A stretch of DNA of 64,000 nt. It comes from Prorocentrum cordatum (lineage: Eukaryota > Sar > Dinophyceae > Prorocentrales > Prorocentraceae). Shown one piece after another: positions 1-9,412 of the stretch; position 1 is the first letter of the stretch, and the number at the start of each line of letters is the position of its first letter. Under the pieces are notes generated by a model, which was not told the DNA's origin, made no database searches, and saw only the letters and a list, made by a program, of their open reading frames with translations. Location of the stretch: the NCBI GenBank assembly GCA_963575745.1, contig CAUYUJ010018485.1, positions 64,001 to 128,000 on the forward strand. Direction: 5' to 3'. The position numbers and the translations under genes were made by a program.

Positions 1-113
1 TCGGGAGGGCCTTCTGAGGAGCTTTCCAAGCCTTCTCCGAAGCCGCAGGGGGCTTCTGAGAAGCCCCGCCGCCTTCTGAGAAGGCTTGCCCCCTCTTCCC
101 CCCTCGGCACGCC

Positions 114-521
114 GCCGAGATTGTCGTGGGTGAACTGGTACGTGAACCAACGCCAAGCCTCCCAGCGCCTGTCCTCGCAGTCCTGGTGCGCCATGAGTAG
201 AGTCTGCCCAGCTGGCACGAAGAACAGGTCCAGACCAGACCTGGCATTTGGCTGCCGCGTCCGCACGACGCTCGCAAGCCACAGGAGGATGACGACGGTT
301 GCCTGCACCACGGTGAACACTGGCCAATGCTGCCCCATCATGTCCTCCAACGCCGTGCCATCTACTGCCATAGCGGTCTCCTCCGAGATCTCTGTCGCAA
401 ACTGCCGAAGTTCTTGCCGCGACGGACAATCAAGCAAGCACTCCGACGAACTCACCTGGTCAGTCTCGAGCATGGGCTCCACGCCGTGACGGTGGCGTGG
501 CGGAGGCGCCGCAGGTGCCAT
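114..521 (-). CDS. Rhomboid-like intramembrane protease, 5' exon (partial)
   Basis: Reading leftward from the ATG whose first base is 521, the frame is open to the window edge. Residues 1-60 are a hydrophilic Pro/His/Glu/Ser-rich tail. Residues about 67-86 (VFTVVQATVVILLWLASVV) form one strong membrane segment. A loop follows, containing WEAWRWFTYQFTHDNLG. In rhomboid proteases the L1 loop carries a W-R motif and is followed by the start of TM2 with a conserved His, usually in a TYxFxH context, so the match is good. Rhomboids are polytopic serine proteases that cut substrates inside the membrane. The catalytic GxSG and His lie beyond this exon, so activity cannot be judged. After DNLG the expected rhomboid pattern is lost and GC-rich low-complexity residues follow; I infer a splice donor (GC or GT type) near 112-117. 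The start is the first ATG after the relic spliced leader at 587-608, giving a 65-base 5' UTR. Family assignment is fairly secure, gene model incomplete. Confidence 0.66.
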
Positions 522-586
522 GATCTGTGCGCGCGCGGGGTAGCCTTCAAGCGGATTCCCATCGGAAGGGGCGCCGAGAAAGCTCG

Positions 587-608
587 CTTGAGCCCAAATG
601 GCTACGGA
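587..608 (-). other. Relic dinoflagellate spliced leader (dinoSL)
   Basis: On the minus strand this 22-mer matches the canonical dinoflagellate spliced leader at 21 of 22 positions. The only difference is in the T-run (ATTTGGGCTC instead of ATTTTGGCTC). The leader is normally added to mRNA by trans-splicing and is not part of the gene. A chromosomal copy joined to a 5' UTR is the known signature of a processed mRNA that was reverse transcribed and reinserted. It ends 65 bases before the rhomboid-like ATG, on the same strand. The leader sequence is from established knowledge; the match was counted by eye. Confidence 0.86.
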
Positions 609-641
609 TAGAGGAACAGCACAACTGCATACACATCACTT

Positions 642-776
642 CTCGGAGGTCCACGCGGACTTCTTGGATCGGCACTGGGCCTCTCTCCCTATTGCGCGGA
701 GTGTGCCAAGGGCGGCGCCGGAGGCGCCGCAGATGGGGTCCAATGCCGAGCCAAGGAATCCGCGCGGACCTCCGAG
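642..776. mobile_element. Foldback (MITE-like) element, 40-bp inverted repeats
   Basis: The left arm starts CTCGGAGGTCCACGCGGAC at 642. The right arm, ending at 776, is its reverse complement, with about 33 of 40 positions matching when read from the right end. The 55-base centre is itself GC-rich (GGCGCCGGAGGCGCC). No protein is encoded, so a non-autonomous foldback or MITE-type insertion is likely. A clear target-site duplication is not visible. It sits about 30 bases upstream of the relic leader, where the promoter of the rhomboid-like gene would be. Confidence 0.7.
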
Positions 777-857
777 AAACCATGTTTACAATGCCGTTTT
801 TTGTTCCTCGAGTGGAGGAGGAGTCCCTTCCTCGGGGGCGCGCAGACCTGGATTAGC

Positions 858-897
858 GATCCATGGGTTTGGCGCGCGGTCGCCAAATCCATGGATC
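858..897. repeat. Hairpin, 17-bp arms
   Basis: GATCCATGGGTTTGGCG is followed after 6 bases by CGCCAAATCCATGGATC, giving an almost perfect stem. It may be the core of a larger decayed foldback element covering about 785-1020, where further weak inverted matches (ATGGATC, TGATCCA) occur. Confidence 0.6.
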
Positions 898-1074
898 GGG
901 TGAGGTGCCCTCCCCAGAATGCGGCCCGTGCCGCCTCCTCCGGCGGCGGAAGTCCGCGCTTTCTCCCATGGAAGCGGGGCCCGTCGCTGATCCACGCCCC
1001 CTTGATCCATGTTTGCGATCGCCTGACCAGCGAGTGCGAGGTGAGAAAGCAGGCTGGCCCAGCAAGCCAAACAA

Positions 1075-1829
1075 CGGAGGAGGAGGAGGGGGAGGAGGAG
1101 GAGGAGGAGGAGGAGGAGAGAGGGAGGAAAGGAGGAGAGGAGGAGGAGGAGGAGGAGGAGAGGAGGAGGAGGGAGGAGGAGGAGGAGGAGGAGGAGGAAG
1201 GAGGAGGAGGAGGAGGAGAGGAGGAGGAGGAGGAGGAGGAGGAGGAGGAGGAGGAGGAGGAGGGAGGAGGAGGAGGAGGAGGAGGGGAGGAGGAGGAGGA
1301 GGAGGAGGAGGAGGAGGAGGAGGAGGAGGAGGAGGAGGAGGGGAGGAGGAGGGAGGAGGAGGGAGGAGGAAGTGAGGAGGAGGAGGAGGAGGAGGAGGAG
1401 GAGGAGGAGGAGGAGGAGGAGGAAGAGGAGGAGGAGGAGGTAGGAGGAGGAGGAGGAGGAGGTGGAGGGAGAGGAGGAGGAGGGAGGAGGAGAGGAGAGG
1501 AGGAGGAGGAGGAGGGGAGGAGGAGGGAGGGAGGAGGAGGAGGAGGGGAGGCGGAGGGAGGAGAGGAGGAGGAGGAGGAGTAGGAGGAGGAGGAGGGGGG
1601 AGAGGGCAGGAGAGGAGGAGAGGGAGGAGGAGGAGAGGGAGGAGAGGGAGGAGGAGGAGGAGGAGGAGGAGGAGGAGGAGGAGGGAGGAGGAGGAGGAGG
1701 GAGGAGGAGGAGGAGGAGGAGGAGGAGGAGGAGGAGGAGGAGGGGAGGAGGAGGAGAGGAGAGGAGGAGGAGGAGGAGGAGGAGGAGGAGGAGAGGAGGA
1801 GGAGGAGAGGAGGAGGAGGAGGAGGAGGC
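1075..1829. repeat. (GGA)n tract, about 750 bp, interrupted
   Basis: The + strand is almost purely G and A, mainly GGA triplets with single-base slips (GAGAGG, GGGA). The long frames through it (poly-Glu, poly-Gly, poly-Ser/Pro/Leu depending on frame) are by-products of the triplet and not genes. A purine-only tract this long could form triplex (H) DNA and is a likely assembly trouble spot. Confidence 0.95.
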
Positions 1830-2004
1830 GTGTCTGCGACCGCCTGACCTTCCGAACGGTGGCGCCGCCGAGTCGAGTGGCCCTCGGCGGGCTGGCCTGC
1901 GCACGAGCGCCGAGGCGCCGACCTCGGCGGAGGTGCCTGCCCACGGCGCCCTGTCCCTGGCCCAGCTGCCGCACCAAGCCCCAATCCACCCCGGCCCAGG
2001 GCTC

Positions 2005-2470
2005 CCTTTTCCGCTCCCTTCTCCTCCTTCCCTTTCCTTCTCCTTCTCTTCCTTCTTCCCTCCTCTCCTTCTTTCCCGTCTCACCTCACCCCTCCCTTTC
2101 CTCCGGCTCCCTCGCTTCTCCGTTCTCCTCCTTTCCCCCCTCCCCTCGCCCCTCCTTCTTCCCCCTCCCTCTCTCTCTCTCTCTCCCTGCTTCCCCTCCT
2201 TCTCCTGCTCCTTCTCCTGCTCCCCCTCTCCTCGCCCCCCGGTCTTTTGCTTCCCCTCCTCTCTGCCCCTCCTCCTGCTGCCTCCTCCTCCTCCTCCGCC
2301 GGGTGCCTCCTCCCTTCTGCTGCTGCTGCTGCTGCCCCCCGGGCGGAGCCGATTGACCGCCTTCCAAATCGGTCACTGCGCAGCCGCTGCCCGACTGGCC
2401 GCCCTCCTCCTCCTCCTCCTCCTCCTCCTCCTCCTCCTCCAGCCTCCTCCTCCTCTCCTCCTTCTCCGAC
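2005..2470. repeat. Pyrimidine-rich low-complexity region ending in (TCC)n
   Basis: The + strand is C/T-dominated (CTCCTTCCC blocks, a CT dinucleotide run near 2167-2185, GCTGCTGCT near 2319-2333), ending in (CCT)n at about 2403-2460. Taken with the preceding GGA tract, the purine strand switches near 1830-2000. No coding signal stands out. Confidence 0.8.
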
Positions 2471-2519
2471 TGGCCGCCCCTGCCGCAATGCCCTCGCGTC
2501 GAGCTGAACCATTCCAGGC

Positions 2520-3760
2520 ACTTCGTTCTGGGTGAGGCCGCCAAGTGAAGACAGCTGCATTTGGGACTTCCTTCGTACTCTCCAACGGCGACGGTGGCTT
2601 GCTGGCCAGCAGCGGGCATCAACATAATCATTTCGGTATCTTGCAGCCGTCCCGCATCACGTATACCCACTGGGATCTGATGCCCTCTTGTGGGAGAGTC
2701 ATGGAGGCGCGAGCACAAACACCTCCTTATTTTGACAGCGCGCTCCCCAACATCGTAATCACACTTCATGCATTTCAGCATGTGGCCGATTCGCTGCACC
2801 GCGGAGCCAGAACACCGCTCGATGCAGGGGGGCAACAAAAAATCCGCCGATCTGACCGATGGGAGCCCAAGCTAGAGATCCCGAGTGACTGCACGGCCTC
2901 TTTGACTCTAGATTGTCAGGCATGGTGCAGACACATGAAGGTTCATGGCACATTATCCCGTGGATCGGTCAAACACAAATAGACTTCACATTGCGCCAAC
3001 GTCTAGCTTCCCTGTGCAACCTGCAACGTCTGGGCGTCCCAGGGCCGCTACGTAAGTGCGTGCACGGCGGAATCGGAGAAGTGAGCTAACATGCTCGTGA
3101 CCTCCCGCTGTACCCGAATGCGTCCGCACGCACTATCACGCTGCCAGGAAAGGCACTGAATTCGATCTAAACGGGGTTCAAACAGTATCGTGCATCCACC
3201 AAAGAAGTACACACCCGTAGACGTGCGAACTGAAAATCAAAGATTATGCAAAGGACACGGGCAATGAACCGGGAGAGGGGGCATCATGGTGGGCTATGTA
3301 CATAGCAACGGTGCACCTTGCAACGGTATTGCTTCGGCCGGGGCCGACTAGAGCAGAAAAAACCTACCACGAATGCATGGCAGCGGGTATGCGCGTAGCT
3401 GCACGCAGCGCACACCTCTTCGACGCCGCTGCGCCGGGCTCACAGCGCGATCCAGCTGCTGCTGATCTCCAGGTCCAGGGCGTCGGGCTCTGCGTGGGCT
3501 GGCCCGTGGACGCTTGGCGGCGCGCAGCAGGTGGCTGGGCGAGGGGGGCGGCCTTCCCAGACGACGGCCCTGAACCGACCCACAGCAAACCATCCCCTTC
3601 CGTGGCGTCAGCCTCGCCTTCCGAGCTTCCCTCCGGCCGCATACATACATACATCTTGGGGCGAGGCGAGGGGGGCGTCACAGAAGGGGACGGCGCCCCT
3701 GACACCTCTGAGAAGGCGGCAGGGCATGGAAGCGGCGGGGCTTGCCCTCTCAGACGGCCG
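2520..3760. other. No gene recognised
   Basis: Mixed-composition sequence without microsatellites up to about 3300. Open frames on both strands are short and their translations show no motif or membrane pattern I can recognise. It might be intronic or intergenic. From about 3730 it runs into a poly-C tract. Confidence 0.5.
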
Positions 3761-3787
3761 CCCCCCCCCCCCCCCCCCCCCCCCCCC
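3761..3787. repeat. Poly-C run of 27
   Basis: Twenty-seven consecutive C on the + strand (G on the other), a potential i-motif/G-quadruplex site and a frequent sequencing-length error. Confidence 0.95.
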
Positions 3788-4170
3788 TCGCCCTCCGGGC
3801 ACTTCCTGGGAGGGCTACCGCTGACGGGGCCGCCCCCTCCTCCAGGAACAACGAACTGCCCAGAACACCCCCTGGACTCCCCAAGGACGCCCAAAGGCGT
3901 CCAAAATCTCATCGACCTCCGATCCTCCTGGTTTCCCGGAGGAGATGGCGACCCCGCTGTTGTGAGGGGCAACGTTCGGCTCAGGGAGGAAAGCGTCGAC
4001 CTGGAATCGGCGGGGCCCGTTGCGAGCGAAACCACACGCTCCTGGACGGGGTGGGCCATCGGGTCCCCGTCGGCGAGGGCTGGGCCATCGGGCGTCGATG
4101 CGCACCCCCCCCTGGAGCCTCTACCCCCGCTGGCGCTGTGCCTGACACTGGCGCTGCCCGAGCACCGTCC

Positions 4171-4232
4171 TCGTCATTGTCATCGTCCTCGTCGTCGTCC
4201 TCGTCGTCGTCCTCGTCGTCGTCCTCGTCGTC

Positions 4233-4294
<62 letters not shown>

Positions 4295-4352
4295 AGTCGT
4301 CGTCATCGTCGTCATCGTCGTCGTCATCGTCCTCGTCGTCGTCATCGTCCTC
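4171..4352. repeat. (TCG/TCC/TCA)n tract
   Basis: Triplet repeat dominated by TCG with TCC and TCA variants. On the minus strand one frame is almost pure Asp/Glu. Variation at a single codon position over 60 triplets looks like slippage with point mutation rather than selection on a protein. Confidence 0.9.
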
Positions 4353-4377
4353 GTCATTGAGACTGCCCTGGGACCCC

Positions 4378-4825
4378 CCCCTCCTCCTCCTCTTCCTCCT
4401 CTTCTTCCTGGTCCTCCTTCTCCTCCTCCTCCTCCTCCTCCTCCCTCCTCCTCCTCCTCCCCCTCCTCCTCCTCCTCCTCCTCCTCCTCCCCTCTCCTCT
4501 CTCCCCTCCTCCTCCACCTCCTCCTCCTCCTCCTCCTCATCCTCCTCTCCTCATCCTCCATCCTCCTCCTCTCCTCCTCCTCCTCCCATCCTCCTCTCTC
4601 CCCCCCTCCTCCTCCCCCTCCTCCTCCTCTCATCCTCCTCATCCTCCTCCTCCCTCCTCCTCCCCTCCTCCTCCTCTCCTCCTCCCTCCTCCTCCCTCCT
4701 CCCCCTCCTCCTCCTCACCCTCCTCCTCCTCCTCCCCTCCTCCTCTCTCCCTCTCCTCCTCTCCTCCTCCTCCTCCTCCTCCTCCTCCTCCTCCTCCTCC
4801 TCTCCTCCTCCTCCGCCCCCCCCCC
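4378..4825. repeat. (TCC)n tract, about 450 bp
   Basis: Pyrimidine tract of CCT/TCC triplets with slips, ending in short C runs near 4815. The frames through it are low-complexity artefacts. Confidence 0.95.
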
Positions 4826-5003
4826 CGCCCGGTTCGCGCCGCCAACATGCCGCACGACGCCGCAGCCTCGGCGCCTTCTGGCGGCGGCCCCTCGCACCCC
4901 TGAGGAGGCCGTGGCGCCGGGGGGCCCGGGCAGGGCCTGGCCGGGGCGGCCTCTCCGAGCCCGAGGCGGCCCCAGTGGCCGACCCGACGCTCTGCAGCCC
5001 ACG

Positions 5004-5143
5004 TTTTTTTTGTTTCCTTCTTTTTTTGTTTGTTATACATATATATATATTACATGTTTTTTTTCATTTTTTTTTTTTTTTTTTTTTTGTTTTTTTGTTG
5101 CTTATTTTTCTGTTGTTTTGTTTTCTTTTGTTTTTTTCCCCAG
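5004..5143 (+). other. T-rich island ending in an acceptor-like CCCCAGCAG
   Basis: About 140 bases of nearly pure T (runs of 8 to 23) with a short (TA)n at 5038-5051, in otherwise GC-rich sequence, ending TTTTTTTCCCCAGCAGAGG. The polypyrimidine stretch and AG resemble a 3' splice site on the + strand. Alternatively it is the antisense of a poly-A tail from a retroposed sequence on the minus strand. No flanking exon was recognised. Confidence 0.45.
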
Positions 5144-5519
5144 CAGAGGCGATACTACCTCGATGTGTGAGCACTGCAGGTCACCACAGCAAGACTGCGC
5201 CTCCGCGTGCCACGGAGTGGTGCCTGGCAGGCGAGGAAAACAGCACTCACGCTGGGGCAGGTGGGAGGTCTACGGCGAAGGCCAGGTGAGCGACGATCAA
5301 GAGTCGGGCGTTGGCAGAACTGGGTTTAGTGGGACCTGGTTCAGTGATGTGTACTGGGGGACGCTCCCCCCGCCCCGTTCCACTGACCGGAGCTGCCGTC
5401 AGCCGAAAAAAACACCGGCTACGGCAGACCTGGTTCAGTGATTCTAGCAAATTTAAAGGCTCTGGGGCCCTACTACTAACCGGGTCCCCTTACCAGAGGT
5501 CCTGGCTATACCCAAAAGG
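5144..5519. other. No gene recognised
   Basis: Unique-looking sequence with two near-identical 14-base motifs (ACCTGGTTCAGTGAT at 5333-5347 and 5429-5443). Those motifs suggest a small internal duplication of about 96 bases. No coding evidence. Confidence 0.4.
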
Positions 5520-5690
5520 GTGGGTCTTACGCGGGATGGCGAAGCGACCTTACGCGGTGGCTTACGCGGGCTGCCGGCGCGGCACGCCACAATTGGAGAC
5601 GAGGGCGCTTACGCGCGAGCTTACGCGGGCAGCTTACGCGCCGATGTCGGCGCAGACGGCCTCGTTTTTTTGCGTCGCTCAGGTGATGAT
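5520..5690 (+). repeat. Dispersed repeat family A, copy 1
   Basis: Shares ordered blocks with 46150-46312: GTCTTACGCG, GCGCGGCAC.CCAC, GGAGACGAGGGCGC, TGTCGGCGCAGACG and GCGTCGCTCAG. A third copy lies on the minus strand at 23113-23222. No coding sequence. This copy contains extra TTACGCG inserts. Confidence 0.72.
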
Positions 5691-5908
5691 ACAATCGGAC
5701 CTGGAACCACAGAACATCCTTCAAGAACGTGAGACCCTCCGCCAGCCCAAGCTGAGGAACATTCGAGGGTGCCCCCCCCCGTCCCCCCCGGATGCACAAG
5801 AACATCCAACAAGCGCGAAGAGCATCAAGGTGCCTCCCCGAACCGACCTCGATCATATACCTCGGTCCGGATGTAAATTCGGGCGAGGATGCGGTCGGGG
5901 ACCTTTGC

Positions 5909-6069
5909 TTAGCGTGTCGCCGCGGCGGCCCCAGCGACACGCTATGCATTGCGAACGGATAGCGCGTCGCTCCGCTCCGCGGGGCGGGAGGCTGGGGAAA
6001 GCTAGGGGACAGGGACATGGCCAGCGTGCCGCGCCGGAGCATGATGGGCCAAAGCGACACACACTATCC
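5909..6069 (+). mobile_element. Foldback element family B, copy 1 (AGCGTGTCGC ends)
   Basis: Begins TTAGCGTGTCGC and ends near GCGACACACACTATCC, so the ends are inverted copies of one another; an internal GCGACACGCTATGC also folds with the left end. Shared interior (CGCTCCGC.GGGGCGGGAGG, ATGATGGGCCA) ties it to 21774-21951 and 46488-46618. Non-coding, MITE-like. Confidence 0.7.
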
Positions 6070-6273
6070 AAAACTTCCCGACCGCAACTCTTCCGGCAAC
6101 GCTGCCCCCATGCGCGGAGCTAAAATCTCTGAGAGAGGAATGAGGCGTCGGCAAACGGTCTTGCCGCAAGACCGTCGTCGTCCCTTCCTGGACAAGTCGG
6201 ACGGGATAGGTCGGGGATCTCTGAGAGCCGGCGGGTCGGAGGAGGAGGAGGAGGAGGATCAACATGGACAGGT

Positions 6274-6358
6274 CGGGGATATCTCGGAGAGCCGGCGGCT
6301 CTGTCCGGAGCCACGGCCGTCCGGGAGAGCGCTCCAGAACGCTGTGAGAGCGTCTGGG
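6274..6358 (+). repeat. Dispersed repeat, related to 13870-13965
   Basis: TCTC.GAGA.CCGGCGGCTCTG followed by a second block GAGCG.TCCAGAACGC matches 13876-13965 in order. Another partial copy precedes it at 6210-6235. Function unknown. Confidence 0.5.
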
Positions 6359-6465
6359 AAGACGCGACACGATGCGTCCTCGTCCTAGGCCGGCCTACAG
6401 TCAAGTGAAGGCTGTTAGCAGTTTTTTTCCTTGTTCTTTTTCCCTGACCGCATGCTACAACTCGG

Positions 6466-6541
6466 ATGCGCACGCGCACGCATGCGCACGCATGCGCACA
6501 CGCGCGCACGCGCAGGCGCCCGCGCGCGCGCACGCGCGCTC
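6466..6541. repeat. Alternating purine-pyrimidine tract (Z-DNA prone)
   Basis: Almost continuous GC/AC/GT alternation (ATGCGCACGCGCACGCATGC and similar) over 75 bases. Such sequence readily adopts left-handed DNA. It is followed by a GGGCTCGGGCTT minisatellite-like stretch to about 6640. Confidence 0.75.
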
Positions 6542-6639
6542 AGGATCGGGCTCGTTCTCTGGCTCGGGCCCCGGGCTCGGGCTTCGTCTCAAACCCGCGT
6601 TCGGGCTCGGATTCGGGCTTGCGCTTGGGCTCGGTTGAA

Positions 6640-7139
6640 ATAGTCCTATGAATTGTCCCGTGGCTGTCCCGTAACTTGTCCCGCGTTTGTCACATGGGTT
6701 ATTCCGCGGTTGTCCTTTGGATCGTCCCGCGGTGGCCCCGCGGGTATCTAATGGTCTCACCTAAGCGTAAATAGGCGAATGATGGTGTACTGGTGAACGC
6801 ATGCGCACGCACAAACACACGTTACATTACATGTGCGCGTACGTGCGTGTTGGTACCCACGAGGCCACTAATACGTCTACCCGGGACGGTGGCCGGACAA
6901 AGAGCGTCCACAGCAATGGCGCGAAGACCTCACGACGTGATGTTGGGTGGCATCTTGCATCACGTATGTCCCAACCCCCTCCCCCCAAGCCCAAAGTTGA
7001 AGGGTTCACATCTTGCCCTTCGCGCGTTGCCTCGCGTGCACCTCTGTCAACTTTGGGTTGGGGGGGAGAGAGCCAATTATTTGTTTTTGGATGCACTTCG
7101 CCGAAGCGTTTTCTCGCGCGATGGGCGCGTGGACACTTT
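6640..7139. other. No gene recognised
   Basis: Contains a short imperfect repeat of TGTCCCGC/TGTCACATGG motifs (6655-6740, unit near 20 bases) and an inverted pair around a C-rich loop: CCCCCAAGCCCAAAGTTGA at 6980-7000 and TCAACTTTGGGTTGGGGGGG at 7047-7067. No coding evidence. Confidence 0.45.
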
Positions 7140-8042
7140 TAGTCCACCCATCGTGTTTGCAGGGCCGAACTGGAGGTCCCAGGTGACAGCAGGCGATTTC
7201 TCAGCGCCAGGGCTGGGAGACGCCTGGCCTACGGTCTGGGACAGAATGGACCGCTCGCTCCTGGCATGGGTCATCCCAAAGGACGGCCCAGAAAACAAGG
7301 ACGCTCCCCGAGCCGCTGCCGGACACACGCAAGATGTTGGGGACCCAGCCCCAGCCACCGCTCAGGCGCCTGGGCCTGCATCAGGCGGACCGCCAGGCGG
7401 CGGCTCTCCCAGCGGACCAGACGCGGCGAGGGCCGCACCCTCAGGCGGACGGGTGCAGAAGGCTCCTCGGACACAGGCACGGGACCACCCCGGGCATGCC
7501 TCCGACGCCAGAGCCCCCCCCCGCAGCTCCGCCTGGGCGGACCACCGAGGGACGGGCGCCTGTGCCTCGGCACCCGACAGCAGACGCAGCCCGCTCGACC
7601 ACGACTCGAGGAGGATCCTGGGCCCAGCACCGCGCCGACCCGGGCTGCGTGGACGAGAACGACCCCAGCGACTACCTGTGCGCGCGACCCCACCAGGCCA
7701 TCAACTAGGATCGGACCTGGAGCTGCAAGACTGGCGCCTGAGAAACGTGGCCCGAGGTGGTCCACCGGCTACAGGAGAGAGTGTCGTGCCTTGTCGTGCC
7801 TTGTTCGTCGAGGGGTGGAACGGCGCCTGCGACCAGCGCGACGGCAAAGGCAAAGGGAGGGGTACGTAGAGCCCTCACGGCCAGGACAACTTCTGCGAAC
7901 ACTTCTTCACCCACCTGGCCTGGTGGCGCTACGACATCCGGCGCCTCTGCTGGGCACCCGACATCCACGTAGATTGGGACAGGGTCTGGCAGCGCCAGCG
8001 CCACAGGGAATCCAGGGCCCAAGGTCGTGACAGCGACGGCTA
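7140..8042 (+). pseudogene. Possible broken coding sequence, unknown product
   Basis: Protein-like stretches occur in the same orientation but in shifting frames. GPNWRSQVTAGDFSAPGLGD lies near 7163 in frame 1. A Pro-rich part and DENDPSDYLCARPHQAIN lie at 7655-7708 in frame 2. LELQDWRLRNVARGGP lies near 7717 in frame 1. After a TAG at 7867-7869, GQDNFCEHFFTHLAWWRYDI continues in frame 1 to a stop at 8042. The last block is rich in aromatic and charged residues, unlike the GC-driven noise around it. I recognise no family. An exon set with introns misread as coding is the alternative. Confidence 0.28.
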
Positions 8043-8287
8043 AGGCGAGGGGAAAGGCGGTGGCTGGCAGGGGAAAGTCAAGCGGCATGCCGATCCTGCC
8101 TGGCCCCAGAGCGGGGTACGCGGCCTATAACAGTACCGGTCCCCGCAGACCTGGCTCTGACCTTCCTCGCCGCATCCCCCAAGGCCAAGTAAACCTTGCC
8201 AGCTTGATCAGCCGATAACGCGACAGCAGCGACTGATCCCACAGTCGCCCCCACGCCTACCTGGCTCAGCCTCTCCCCTCCTCTTCA

Positions 8288-8455
8288 GGCTGCGCGCTGC
8301 CTGCCCGGGCGGCGCGCAGCCCTGCTTACACAAGGCGTTGCACAGCTCAGGTGCGTTTTCTTTTCTCCTCTGGCTGCGGGCTGTCCGCCCAGGCGGCGCG
8401 CAGCCCTGTTTTCATAAGTCGTTGCGCCGCTCAGGTGCGTTCTCTTCTCCTCTTC
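8288..8455. repeat. 84-bp tandem duplication, each unit with a hairpin
   Basis: Two units starting at 8288 and 8372, each with GGCTGCG.GCTG.C and GGCGGCGCGCAGCCCTG (a stem-loop) followed by a GCTCAGGTGCGTT block and CT-rich tail. Non-coding. Confidence 0.65.
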
Positions 8456-8461
8456 GACCGA

Positions 8462-8612
8462 AAAACAAACGACACCACCCTACCTACGGCCCTCCATATT
8501 GCGCTGCGGCCCATCGGGGGCCGTAGCGTATACCACGCAAAAAGCCCACGCCAGATCTCCTGGTATACGCTCAGCCCCGTGGGGCCGTAGGTGGGGTGGT
8601 GTCGTTTGTTTT
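8462..8612. mobile_element. MITE with 30-bp near-perfect inverted repeats
   Basis: The left arm at 8462-8491 begins AAAACAAACGACACCACCC. The right arm at 8583-8612 is its reverse complement with one mismatch in 30. Inside, a second inverted pair (GTAGCGTATACCA at 8523 and TGGTATACGCT at 8561) folds again, so the whole element can form a two-tier cruciform. At 151 bp with no coding capacity it is a typical non-autonomous foldback element. No target-site duplication is obvious. Confidence 0.82.
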
Positions 8613-9330
8613 CTACTTCTCCCCCCCTCGCCGCGGCGGCCCCCGTCGCCTCCCCTCTCCTGGCGTGCCTCCGCCGCCCCGCGAGGCGCGCCACCTGCCC
8701 CTCGAGTGCCACCCAGGCCCCCATGGCCCTGGCTCCGCGCCGCCCTGGCGCGCGGGCCCGTTGCCAGGCACCCGCGCTGGCCCTTTGGCCTGAGTCTTGC
8801 GCCACCACCACCTGGTCTCTGCATCGACGGGTGCCTCCCAGCGCTCAGCCGTGCCGCCGCTCGCGCTGCCCCGCGGGCTGCTGCCGCCCCGCCCGGCGGG
8901 TGCCACCCGCGGGCGGGTCTCGCCTTCTTTCCTCCCTCACCTCGCGCCGCCATAGAGCCGCCTTGCTGCTTCGCCCTCGGCGTGCAGCTCGGCTTCCCCA
9001 TCCGGTGCCGCTTCGACGCGACGCCCGGCCCCTGACGCGGCTGCCGCGCTAGTCAGTGGGCACCGCACGGTCGATGCCCCTGGTGGATCCAGCATTTTGC
9101 TGATGGCAGTCCTCGGGCTCCAGAACTAGCTCTACTTGCTCGTTACCGCCGCTGCGCCCTGGCAGCGCCCGCGGGTGCGCCCTGGTCCCGGCCCCGGCGT
9201 CGCCGCGGTCCCCGCTGCCCTGGCTGGCCGCTCCAGCCCGCTCACCGCGGAACTCTTCCACGTCTGAGCGCCTACTTCCTTCTCCCCCCGCGCGGCCGCC
9301 CTCGTCTTCTCCTCTATCTCTCTCTCTTGC
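8613..9330. other. GC-rich stretch without recognised gene
   Basis: Very GC-rich and open in several frames on both strands, which at this composition is expected by chance. A minus-strand frame near 9049-9261 (EEFRGERAG, then NEQVELVLEPEDCHQQ) is the most protein-like, but has no family match I know. Confidence 0.4.
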
Positions 9331-9412
9331 GAGGAGGAGGAGGAGGAGGAGGAGGAGGAGGAGGAGGAGGAGGAGGAGGAGGAGGAGGAGTGGAGGAGAG
9401 GGAGGAGGAGCA
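9331..9412. repeat. (GGA)n tract
   Basis: Nearly uninterrupted GGA triplets. A shorter TCC tract follows at 9526-9580 in opposite strand sense. Confidence 0.93.

Noticed and set aside
689-2084. Very long minus- and plus-strand frames with poly-Ser, poly-Leu, poly-Pro or poly-Glu
   Set aside because: They are the six readings of a GGA/TCC tract; none has a coherent domain outside the tract.
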